From Eubacteriales bacterium (GTDB lineage: Bacteria > Bacillota > Clostridia > Peptostreptococcales > Anaerovoracaceae), in assembly GCA_028706405.1 (NCBI GenBank), contig JAQWBM010000029.1, positions 1 through 32,079 of the forward strand: 32,079 nucleotides of DNA, given 5' to 3'. The position numbers and the translations under genes were made by a program. Of this stretch, positions 5,139-11,949 are shown piece by piece (position 1 is the stretch's first letter; every line of letters starts with the position of its first letter). Under the pieces are notes generated by a model. It was not told where the DNA came from. It did not search any database and was given only the letters and a program-made list of their open reading frames with translations.

Positions 5139-5324
5139 TTTTGATAGTAGATATAATGCTGGCGCCAGAAAAACCGCCGGCATAAATGTACTATTAGACA
5201 ACGGAGAAGAAAATTGATTGACCTTATTCTAAAGATATGTATAAAATGGAGGTGGCAGATGTACGATTTTTTATTTTCGGAGGAGTTTTGGATGGAAACC
5301 ATAATTGCAGCAGTCATTACAGCA
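5139..5324 (+). repeat. Direct repeat copy 2: leader plus N-terminus of coiled-coil gene
   Basis: Second copy of the segment at 3491-3675. It includes the palindrome (inner stem 5158-5164/5175-5181, outer stem 5141-5147/5191-5197) and a TTGACC-16-TATAAA promoter (5218-5245). Substitutions in the stems change Watson-Crick pairs to G-T wobbles rather than breaking them. Confidence 0.9.
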
Positions 5325-5774
5325 GTAGTCACTTTGGGCGTGGCGGCATTGTATTACAATTATAAAATAAAAACAATATTTGAGAACTCTAAGGAGCTTC
5401 TCAGGACTCAAATAGACACATCTGCCGGAAACACCAGAGAGCACAATAACCTGTCTAAAGAACACAATGAAATATTAAAAGAAATGTCATTTGTTAATTC
5501 TGATGTGAAAAGAACTGAATCAGGAATCCAATCCATTATAAAAGATTTAACAGAGGAAAAAACAGCTCAAAACTATCGTTATGAAAACTTAACAGAAAAA
5601 CAGAAAAATATTGTAAACAGCATTGATAATATCAAGGCCATGTCTGATGAGCTGAAACGGTTGGCGGGAGAAAACGCAGATTTGCGGCAAGAACTATATA
5701 GAGAACGGGAGAGGAATCAGGAGATGATAAACCGGTTGGACAGGAAGCCGAGGGCGCGAGGCCATGAACGGTAA
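5259..5774 (+). CDS. Membrane-anchored coiled-coil protein, paralogue 2 (171 aa)
   Basis: The first 25 residues and last 48 residues are almost identical to the protein at 3610-4137. The central part (roughly residues 28-120) is different and matches it only in style, with heptad-rich, Asn/Glu/Lys-rich sequence. There is one N-terminal membrane segment, then coiled coil, then the RKPRARGHER tail. Start chosen at MYDFLF with GGAGG upstream, as in copy 1; longer readings run through the promoter. Conserved ends with a variable middle suggest divergence of a recognition region between duplicated copies, or recombination. Function is unknown. Confidence 0.75.
   Translation: MYDFLFSEEFWMETIIAAVITAVVTLGVAALYYNYKIKTIFENSKELLRTQIDTSAGNTREHNNLSKEHNEILKEMSFVNSDVKRTESGIQSIIKDLTEEKTAQNYRYENLTEKQKNIVNSIDNIKAMSDELKRLAGENADLRQELYRERERNQEMINRLDRKPRARGHER
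5628..5771 (+). repeat. Direct repeat: C-terminal coding segment, copy 2
   Basis: Counterpart of 3991-4134, encoding the same coiled-coil end and basic tail with a few substitutions. Confidence 0.85.
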
Positions 5775-5857
5775 AAATAAAATCAGGTGTTTCGCCGCCA
5801 ATAAGCGCGAAGCTTTAAAATCAAAGGGAGGATAACCTTAAATTAAAAATTGTTTTT

Positions 5858-5905
5858 GACAAAGCAGCGTTCAGGCTGTTTTTTTATTTCCTGAAACGCT
5901 GCTTA
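5858..5905 (+). terminator. Large hairpin containing a T-run in its loop
   Basis: AGCAGCGTTCAGG and CCTGAAACGCTGCT pair over 13 bp with one bulged base. The loop contains CTG followed by seven T. A smaller CAGC/GCTG hairpin followed by the T-run is nested in the left arm, as at 5108-5130. The two foldings are mutually exclusive, so this may act as a terminator that a longer transcript can disrupt. Confidence 0.5.
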
Positions 5906-5964
5906 TATCATAATAGAATACGGAAGCGAATATAGTTGAATATGAAGATTTAGGGGGTAATCAC

Positions 5965-6126
5965 ATGCGCAGTAAAGATAATAAAATTAAAATTAAAGAT
6001 TGCCATCAAAATGATTTCAAAAAAGCTATCCGCCGCGGCGTGATTATGCAGCTATTCAAAGACGAACACATATCCGCTGCACAATATACAAAGCTTATGA
6101 AAGACCAGCCTAAACAGATACAATAA
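5965..6126 (+). CDS. Small basic protein upstream of recombinase (53 aa)
   Basis: ATG 5965 follows a TAGGGGGT site. The protein is basic (MRSKDNKIKIKD at the start). Its middle, AIRRGVIMQLFKDEHISAAQYTKLM, resembles the SHOCT-like short helical motif found in small proteins next to clostridial serine recombinases. It is separated from the recombinase by 100 nt. Small basic proteins beside large serine recombinases can be recombination directionality factors; SprB of Bacillus is similar in size. That role here is inferred from position and charge only. Confidence 0.65.
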   Translation: MRSKDNKIKIKDCHQNDFKKAIRRGVIMQLFKDEHISAAQYTKLMKDQPKQIQ

Positions 6127-6226
6127 GTTACATATTTGATTAATGGTCTTATAATCCATATAATATTATAAGGCTGATTCATATTTAATTATGTTTCTTA
6201 TTATTGGAAAGGAGAGTAAAGGAAAC

Positions 6227-7870
6227 ATGATTACATTACAGCCCTCCAATGCTATCTTAAGAGTTGCGCCGTATGCCAGGGTTTCAACTGACGAAGATGA
6301 TCAGTTAAACTCTTTGGAAAATCAAGTAAGCTATTATGATGATCTATTTGCTGGAAATAACAGCTGGATCATGGTGGATATGTACATTGACGAAGGCATT
6401 ACTGGGACAAACACCAAAAAGCGAAAACAGTTTAACCGGCTGATCGAGGATGCTCACGCGGGAAAAATTGATCTCATCATCACGAAGGAAGTTTCCCGTT
6501 TTGCAAGGAACACGGTCGATACGCTGCATTACACCAGAGCGCTGAAGGCTATTGGCATTGGCGTAATTTTCCTTAATGACAATATCGACACACGGGATGA
6601 TGACGGCGAATTTCGTCTTACAATTATGGCTTCTGTCGCACAGGAAGAAAGCCGGAAAACTTCAAGCCGAGTTAAGTGGGGCATGAAGCGTAAGATGGAG
6701 CGGGGTTACGTTATGGCAAATACGATTTTCGGTTTCGATAGAACAAAGGGCAGAGACGGAGGAGCTATAACAATCAATGAAGACGAGGCAGAGATAGTTA
6801 GACTGATCTTTTATAAGTTTGTATATGAAGGGAAAAGCTGTATGGCAATAGCAAAGGATCTTATACTGGAAGGGGTGCCTGTTGCATCGACAAAACGTAT
6901 GAAGCGTTGGAGTGCAACGGCAGTCGGCAGAATTTTAAAAAACGAAAAGTATGCAGGAGATCTCTTGCAAAAAAAAACTTATACGCCGGATTTTCTGGAT
7001 CATAAATCTGTAAAAAATGATGGACAGGAAGAGAAGGTTTTTATTCCTGATCACCATGAAAACATCATCAGTAGGGAACTATGGGATCTTGCACAATCAG
7101 AGCTTGGGCAACGGAAAATGATCATTGACAATAAATCCAAGTTTTCAAATGCATATTGGGCATCCGGCAAGATCTTCTGCAGCGAATGCGGTTCCAGTTG
7201 CATTGTCCGTACGAAAAACTTAAAAGATGGAAGTAAATATAAAGCATGGCGTTGTAAGGAGGTTGCGATTTTCGGAAAAGAGATTGCTGGATGCACAAAC
7301 GGACAGATCAACGACAAGGCTCTGCAAAGCTGTGTCCAGTATATAATTCAACTTATGGATATACAGGATGACTTGGTTCAGGAGCTGCATGAAGAGATCC
7401 GGCGTACGCAGGAAGAAAACATCAGCCATGACACAAAGAAATATGAAGCTGAACTAGTCGGTTTGATGAGTAAAAAGGAAAGGATCATAGACCTGCTTTT
7501 GGAAGGCACTATAAGCAAGGAAGAAATGGGTTCGATGAAGCGGAAGTATGATACTGAAATACTGTATATACAGAACAAAATCAAGTCAGCTAAGGAAAAA
7601 AAACGAAACATCATAGAGCTTAACAAGAACCTGACAGGTCTTTACGGGAAAATAAAACATATATTGTCCCAAAAAAATCCAACACCGGAACTTTACAGCC
7701 AAATTATTGAGAAAATTATAATGTATCCTACACAGGACCTTGATATTTATATTAAGTATATACCGGATGCAATAAGCATACACTACGAGACAAAAGGGCG
7801 CGGTAAAAACTACGAAACCCTGTGTACGTTGAAAAACCAAGAACAAAAACAAGAAAAACAAACAGTATAA
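6227..7870 (+). CDS. Large serine recombinase / integrase (547 aa)
   Basis: The N-terminal resolvase domain starts VAPYARVSTDEDDQ with catalytic Ser20 and continues through KEVSRFARNT and ASVAQEESRKTSSRVKWG. A recombinase domain follows (IFGFDRTKG, WSATAVGRILKNEKYAG). Next is a zinc ribbon (CSECGSSC ... WRC ... GC), then a coiled coil and a C-terminal region. The length is normal for an integrase that catalyses attP x attB insertion and, with a directionality factor, excision. The start at 6227 is preferred over ATG 6191 because AGGAG and AAAGGAA lie between them. It is the last element gene, directly before the split GH18 gene. Confidence 0.95.
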   Translation: MITLQPSNAILRVAPYARVSTDEDDQLNSLENQVSYYDDLFAGNNSWIMVDMYIDEGITGTNTKKRKQFNRLIEDAHAGKIDLIITKEVSRFARNTVDTLHYTRALKAIGIGVIFLNDNIDTRDDDGEFRLTIMASVAQEESRKTSSRVKWGMKRKMERGYVMANTIFGFDRTKGRDGGAITINEDEAEIVRLIFYKFVYEGKSCMAIAKDLILEGVPVASTKRMKRWSATAVGRILKNEKYAGDLLQKKTYTPDFLDHKSVKNDGQEEKVFIPDHHENIISRELWDLAQSELGQRKMIIDNKSKFSNAYWASGKIFCSECGSSCIVRTKNLKDGSKYKAWRCKEVAIFGKEIAGCTNGQINDKALQSCVQYIIQLMDIQDDLVQELHEEIRRTQEENISHDTKKYEAELVGLMSKKERIIDLLLEGTISKEEMGSMKRKYDTEILYIQNKIKSAKEKKRNIIELNKNLTGLYGKIKHILSQKNPTPELYSQIIEKIIMYPTQDLDIYIKYIPDAISIHYETKGRGKNYETLCTLKNQEQKQEKQTV

Positions 7871-7873
7871 TAG

Positions 7874-8320
7874 TGGTGCTTTATTGATACCATTAGACCG
7901 CCTATGGCCGTAGCCCCCTTAAATAGTGTGCGCCAGGTATTAGATTATGGAGTTTCAGTGATTGAACCTTCAAAAATACTAATGGGATTTCCAAACTATG
8001 GATATGACTGGACATTACCCTTTATTCAAGGTGAATCCGTGGCGGAAAACATCTCAAATGTAGAAGCACTTGAGAGAGCTGCGCTAGTTGGAGCAGAAAT
8101 TCAATTTGATGAATTAGCTCAGTCTCCTTTCTATGAATATATTGACGAACAGGGGCGTCAGCACATAGTCTGGTTTGAGGATGCCAGGAGCGCAAGAGCA
8201 AAGTTAGAGCTGGTAAATGAGTATGGTCTTGCAGGCATCAGCATATGGACCATAAAGGATCCATTTCCTTCTGGTCAGGAGGTTTTACGATCCATGTATA
8301 CGGTTGCCAGGGTGGAATGA
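7874..8320 (+). pseudogene. 3' part of a GH18 YaaH/SleL-type spore-lytic gene, split by the element
   Basis: The open frame starts after TAG at 7871-7873. Similarity to GH18 spore cortex-lytic/YaaH-like proteins begins at about 7895 (RPPMAVAPLNSVRQVLDY) and continues to the natural end: GFPNYGYDWTLP, AQSPFYEY, VWFEDARSARAKLELV, YGLAGISIW. These proteins normally exceed 400 residues with N-terminal LysM repeats and the catalytic DxxDxE. Only the last 140 or so residues are present, and the catalytic segment is absent. ATG 7904 is internal with no ribosome site. The 5' part should lie beyond the other end of the element and could be rejoined by excision. Confidence 0.85.
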
Positions 8321-8339
8321 TAATAAAACAATGCAAGCT

Positions 8340-8379
8340 AAAAGATTATCCTATTGATGTTGTTGGGGTAATCTTTTTT
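8340..8379 (+). terminator. Intrinsic terminator after the GH18 fragment
   Basis: AAAAGATTATCC (8340-8351) pairs with GGGTAATCTTTT (8366-8377) over 12 bp with one wobble and runs into six T. Confidence 0.85.
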
Positions 8380-8464
8380 ACTTGCTTATCGTAAAAGGAT
8401 TTGATACCATGTGTATTAAGTCATTATATAAAGGGCATTTGCGCAAACAAGAGAAAAATATACT

Positions 8465-8493
8465 TTGACTTAAGGCAAGTTGCATACTAAATA
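8465..8493 (+). promoter_or_regulatory. Promoter of azlCD
   Basis: TTGACT (8465-8470), 17-bp spacer, TAAATA (8488-8493), 20 nt upstream of the azlC start. Confidence 0.6.
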
Positions 8494-8512
8494 AAGAAGA
8501 TGAGAATACAAA

Positions 8513-9229
8513 ATGAAGCAAGCGATCAAGGCGGCCTTTCCGTTTACCATTCCGGTTTTACTCGGTTATCTTTCCATTGGTATTGCATTTGGATTGTTAT
8601 TTGAAAATGCAGGATACAATTTTATATGGGCATTTTTTATGAGCTTGGTGGTTTATGCAGGAGCAATGCAATTTATCGCTGTCAGCTTTTTTTATGGTGG
8701 GATTGGTTTGATTCAGATTGCTGTCATGACGCTTCTTGTAAACATCAGACATATTTTCTATGGTTTATCCTTTTTGGATCGTTTTAACGATATTGGAAAG
8801 AAAAAATGGTACATAGCTTTTGCGCTTACCGATGAAACCTATTCACTGTTGTGCAGTATCAAGGCGCCGGAGGATATTGATGAAAAGAAATTCTATTTGA
8901 GTGTAGCTTTACTGAACCAGTCATATTGGGTATTTGGTTCTGTAATCGGATCCCTTGCAGGGTCAATGATCACATTTGACACTACAGGAATGGATTTTGC
9001 AATGACCGCGCTATTTATTGTTATATTTATTGATCAATGGAAAACATATCCCAGCCATATACCTGCGTTGATCGGGCTCAGTTGCACGATTTTAGCATTA
9101 CTGATCGCGGGTTCTGATAACCTCGTAATTCCTTCTATGATATTGATCGTTGCAGCATTAATGCTGATAAAAAAGCAAATCGAAACGAAAATAACAGACA
9201 TTAGTGAGAAGGAGGATAAAATACCATGA
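8513..9229 (+). CDS. azlC: AzlC branched-chain amino-acid exporter subunit (238 aa)
   Basis: Large membrane subunit of the AzlCD (LIV-E) exporter, which exports branched-chain amino acids and, in Bacillus, confers azaleucine resistance. Typical features are FPFTIPVLLGYLSIGIAFGLL at the start, YAGAMQFIAV, LLVNIRHIFYGLS and ALTDETYSLL, with about six or seven membrane spans. Length is normal. The ribosome site is weak (AGATGAG). The stop overlaps the azlD start (ATGA, 9226-9229), so the two subunits are translationally coupled. No regulator gene (azlB) is adjacent. Confidence 0.95.
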   Translation: MKQAIKAAFPFTIPVLLGYLSIGIAFGLLFENAGYNFIWAFFMSLVVYAGAMQFIAVSFFYGGIGLIQIAVMTLLVNIRHIFYGLSFLDRFNDIGKKKWYIAFALTDETYSLLCSIKAPEDIDEKKFYLSVALLNQSYWVFGSVIGSLAGSMITFDTTGMDFAMTALFIVIFIDQWKTYPSHIPALIGLSCTILALLIAGSDNLVIPSMILIVAALMLIKKQIETKITDISEKEDKIP

Positions 9230-9561
9230 CTTTGAGTTTTAGTGAATCCATCATGATAATTCTGGTTATCGCTGTTATTACATTCGCTCTCAGGGCTGCT
9301 CCCTTTGTGCTTTTCAGCGGGACAGGAACTACTCCGAAGCTGATTACATATTTAGGAAACACGCTTCCTCCTGCTGTCATGGGTATGCTGATTATATATT
9401 GCCTGAGAAACGTATCGATTTTGGATGCACCTTTTGGGCTTCCAGAGTTGATTGGAGTTATTTCAGTGGCAGGATTGCACCTTTGGCGGAAGAACAACCT
9501 CCTAAGCATTCTGGGAGGCACTGTTATATATATGGTTATGGTTCAATTTGTATTTGCATAA
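9226..9561 (+). CDS. azlD: AzlD branched-chain amino-acid exporter subunit (111 aa)
   Basis: Small four-span membrane partner of AzlC. Family features are AVITFALRAAPFVLF near the N-terminus and YLGNTLPPAVMGMLIIYCLR in the second half. GGAGG lies upstream of ATG 9226 inside azlC. Full length for the family (about 105-110 residues). Last gene of the two-gene operon; two hairpins follow. Confidence 0.93.
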   Translation: MTLSFSESIMIILVIAVITFALRAAPFVLFSGTGTTPKLITYLGNTLPPAVMGMLIIYCLRNVSILDAPFGLPELIGVISVAGLHLWRKNNLLSILGGTVIYMVMVQFVFA

Positions 9562-9571
9562 AAGTGATATA

Positions 9572-9611
9572 GGGTGACAAGAGTGATAATACCCCCGCCC
9601 CCTTGTCACCC
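9572..9611 (+). other. 10-bp hairpin downstream of azlD
   Basis: GGGTGACAAG (9572-9581) and CTTGTCACCC (9602-9611) form a perfect 10-bp stem with a 20-nt C-rich loop. There is no T-run, so it is probably not itself a terminator; it may protect the 3' end. Confidence 0.5.
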
Positions 9612-9625
9612 CTGACAATAAAAGT

Positions 9626-9668
9626 AGGGCGCTCAGGTAGCTTGCCGCTGCCAAAGTGCTCTTTTTTT
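9626..9668 (+). terminator. Terminator of azlCD
   Basis: AGGGCGCT (9626-9633) pairs with AGTGCTCT (9655-9662) with two wobbles. Inside it GGTAGC (9636-9641) pairs with GCTGCC (9647-9652). A run of seven T follows. Confidence 0.75.
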
Positions 9669-9671
9669 ATA

Positions 9672-9709
9672 CCAATGTCAACCATAAAACAAAATATGGT
9701 TGACATTGG
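9672..9709. promoter_or_regulatory. BirA (biotin repressor) operator
   Basis: Perfect 15-bp inverted repeat (9672-9686 and 9695-9709). It contains ATGTCAACC-N14-GGTTGACAT, which fits the known BirA site TTGTWAACC-N14-GGTTWACAA in half-site sequence and spacing. The right half overlaps the -35 box of the bioY promoter, so binding would block transcription when biotin is plentiful. BirA itself is not encoded in the window. Confidence 0.9.
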
Positions 9710-9728
9710 CGCTGCGATAAAATATAAT
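9700..9728 (+). promoter_or_regulatory. Perfect consensus promoter of bioY-bioB
   Basis: TTGACA (9700-9705), 17-bp spacer, TATAAT (9723-9728). It matches the sigma-A consensus exactly and needs the BirA operator to be kept off. Confidence 0.9.
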
Positions 9729-9771
9729 GATTTTAATATTAAATATTAGATGAAATGAGAGGAATATTTTT

Positions 9772-10317
9772 ATGAAGAATATAAGTACAACCAACCTTAC
9801 CTTGATTGCGCTGATGACTGCTGTTACGTGTATTCTGGGACCGCTTTCTATTATAATTCCTGTTTCACCGGTTCCAATTACCTTCACCAACCTTGCCATT
9901 TTCTTTACTGTTATTTTACTTGGCTTGAAGAAGGGGACTATCAGCTATCTGGTTTACCTGCTGATTGGGTTTGTAGGAGTGCCGGTCTTTTCAAATTTTA
10001 CGGGTGGACCTGCTAAATTGATGGGACCAACAGGCGGATACCTCATTGGATTTATTTTTTTGGCACTAATTGCCGGTTTCTTTGTCGACAAATATTCGGG
10101 CAAGGTCCACATGTACATAGTAGGCATGGTACTTGGAATGATCGTAACATACGCATTAGGGACGGGGTGGCTGGCTGTTCAAGCAAACATGACATTTGAA
10201 GCCGCCTTATTCGCTGGTGTAATTCCATATTTACCAGGAGACATTATAAAGATAATAATTGCTGCTATCATAGGGCCTGCAGTTAAAAAACAGATAGTAA
10301 GAGCAGGATATCTGTAA
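9772..10317 (+). CDS. bioY: BioY biotin transporter S-component (181 aa)
   Basis: Substrate-binding membrane component of the ECF-type biotin importer, with six membrane spans. Family marks are VPITFTNLAIFFTVILLG, the loop GVPVFSNFTGGPAKLMGPTGGYLIGF and the end YLPGDIIKIIIAA. The energising EcfA/T module is not adjacent, as usual for group II ECF transporters. GAGAGGAAT precedes ATG 9772. Controlled by the BirA operator upstream and followed by bioB 47 nt later. Confidence 0.95.
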   Translation: MKNISTTNLTLIALMTAVTCILGPLSIIIPVSPVPITFTNLAIFFTVILLGLKKGTISYLVYLLIGFVGVPVFSNFTGGPAKLMGPTGGYLIGFIFLALIAGFFVDKYSGKVHMYIVGMVLGMIVTYALGTGWLAVQANMTFEAALFAGVIPYLPGDIIKIIIAAIIGPAVKKQIVRAGYL

Positions 10318-10364
10318 ATTAATACTATGGAGAATGTAACTACTGATAAGAAAGAGGAAAAGAT

Positions 10365-11321
10365 ATGGATATTATAAAACTATCTCAGGAGATTATAAAG
10401 GGCAGAAGACTGAAGAGGAGAGAAGATCTGAGTTTTTTTGCTGCAGTTGATTTAGAAGAACTATGCCGTAGTGCTGACGAGATCCGTAAAGCCTTATGCG
10501 GTGTTAATGTAGATTTGTGTTCAATTATTAACGGAAGAAGCGGACGATGCAGCGAAAATTGTAAATTCTGTGCACAAAGCAGTCACCATAGCACGGGAAT
10601 CGAAGAATACAGTTTTTTAGATGCGGATACGATCGTTGCAGATTGTAAAAAGCATGCCGGTAAAGGTATTCATCGATATTCTATTGTGACTGCGGGGAGA
10701 GATTTGAAAGGAAAGGACTTAGATAAGGCTTGTGAAGCATATAAAAGGATGAATGAAGAGTGCGATATTGATTTGTGTGCTTCACATGGCCTACTAACGG
10801 AAGAAGCCTATGTGGCTTTAAAGGAAAGCGGGGTTTCCATGTATCACGAAAATATAGAAACCTCGAAAAGAAATTTTCCAAATGTTTGTACGGCCCACAC
10901 CTATGAAGATAAAATAAACGGGATCAAACTTGCGCAGAAAACAGGCCTGAATGTTTGCTCCGGAGGAATTATTGGAATGGGGGAAACGTTTGAAGATCGT
11001 TTGGATATGGCTATAAGCTTAGCGGAATTAGGAATAGGCTCTATTCCTATCAATGCGTTAACGCCGATTAAAGGAACGTCATATGAGGATCTTGAGCAGT
11101 TGACAGAACAGGAGATTTTAAGAACTATAGCAATGTTTCGCTTTATAAATCCGACCGCCAAAATTCGATTGGCTGCCGGAAGAAACCTTATGGAGGATTC
11201 TGGAAGAAAGGCGTTCCTTGCGGGTGCAAATGCCACCATAACAGGCGACTTATTGACCACATCAGGCAATAATATAGATGAAGACAAGGAAATGCTTATT
11301 CAGATAGGGTTTGAAATATAG
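10365..11321 (+). CDS. bioB: Biotin synthase (318 aa)
   Basis: Radical SAM enzyme inserting sulfur into dethiobiotin. The SAM cluster motif is C62-x3-C66-x2-C69 (RCSENCKFCAQ). The segment MYHENIETSKRNFPNV and the end AAGRNLMEDSGRKAFLAGANATITGDLLTTSGN contain the residues used for substrate and [2Fe-2S] binding. Normal length. AGAGGAAA precedes the start. No bioA, bioD or bioF lies nearby. The pair with bioY suggests the cell either imports biotin or its precursor dethiobiotin and finishes synthesis. The 3' end overlaps the truncated gene on the other strand by 26 bp. Confidence 0.95.
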   Translation: MDIIKLSQEIIKGRRLKRREDLSFFAAVDLEELCRSADEIRKALCGVNVDLCSIINGRSGRCSENCKFCAQSSHHSTGIEEYSFLDADTIVADCKKHAGKGIHRYSIVTAGRDLKGKDLDKACEAYKRMNEECDIDLCASHGLLTEEAYVALKESGVSMYHENIETSKRNFPNVCTAHTYEDKINGIKLAQKTGLNVCSGGIIGMGETFEDRLDMAISLAELGIGSIPINALTPIKGTSYEDLEQLTEQEILRTIAMFRFINPTAKIRLAAGRNLMEDSGRKAFLAGANATITGDLLTTSGNNIDEDKEMLIQIGFEI

Positions 11322-11739
11322 TTTTATTTCTTGTAATGGCAGATAAAAAAAGTCCTGCCCCCGCCGCTGTTGATATGAGCAGCGCCTGCTTTTTGAACAT
11401 ATCGCCGCTTGGCTGATGCGGCATCCATCGATATCCAAAATGGTCAAGAAAGGCTTTTACTTGCCCGGGAACATGATAAACGTAAACAAGCGCCGTAAAA
11501 ATAAGTAAATCGGCTTCTCTCATGGCATCCGCTATGGGCTTTATATATGCAAAATCAGGACACTTTGTATGGTCTGTAAAGCACTGATAGCATCCGCGGC
11601 AAAAATTCGGCATATCTTTGGGCAGAAAAAATTCAATAACAGTATCGCCCATGGCTAAACGGCTTATAAACTGTTGCGCAATATTATAGGTGCTGGATTT
11701 TACTTTTCGTTGCGTTCCATAAATAACAGTGATTTTCAT
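11296..11739 (-). pseudogene. Truncated flavodoxin-fold NAD(P)H-dependent oxidoreductase
   Basis: The N-terminal 130 or so residues match the NADPH-dependent FMN reductase/flavodoxin-like family. Visible are MKITVIYGTQRKVKSSTYNIA (FMN phosphate loop), the cysteine-rich loop GCYQCFTDHTKCPD, and LLIFTALVYVYHVPGQVKAFLDHFGYRW. After LISTAAGAG the expected last strand and helix are missing. The frame reads through sequence antisense to the bioB 3' end (FQTLSE). Family members usually have about 180-220 residues. AAGGGGAAAT precedes the start. It is probably broken by a 3' deletion next to bioB. Confidence 0.7.
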
Positions 11740-11881
11740 ATTTCCCCTTGCTCTTCTCCGTCAATTGACCATACAACTGCCCGGTTAATTTTAATATACT
11801 AATTAGAATCCGTTTTTAATCCTACAATAATAGTAATATCTCAATTATTATAACACGTCATACAAATAAATAGGAAGATAG

Positions 11882-11914
11882 AAACTGCGGATACATAACG
11901 TATCCGCAGTTTTT
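11882..11914. terminator. Strong 13-bp hairpin between ppsA and the flavodoxin fragment
   Basis: AAACTGCGGATAC (11882-11894) pairs perfectly with GTATCCGCAGTTT (11900-11912) around a 5-nt loop, with a T-run to 11914 on the plus strand. On the minus strand it lies just downstream of ppsA, where the T-run is shorter (CAGTTTC). It probably terminates ppsA. Confidence 0.75.
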
Positions 11915-11949
11915 GGCGCACCCATAAATTGGCGCAGTTCGTGACATTT

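Larger units (their letters stand above)
1..7890. mobile_element. Right part of a serine-recombinase intervening element
   Basis: The segment carries small phage-type XRE regulators, tiny ORFs, an MNT/HEPN pair and duplicated accessory genes. It ends with a large serine recombinase whose stop (7868-7870) lies directly before the reading frame of a decapitated GH18 gene. This is the expected arrangement at the recombinase-proximal end of an integrated element. The exact right junction must lie between 7871 and about 7895, where GH18 similarity begins. The left junction and the 5' half of the host gene are outside the window. The boundary is inferred, and no direct repeat can be tested here. 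Confidence 0.75.

Noticed and set aside
9572..9611. 10-bp hairpin as terminator of azlCD
   Set aside because: No T-run follows; the next hairpin (9626-9668) has one and is the better terminator.
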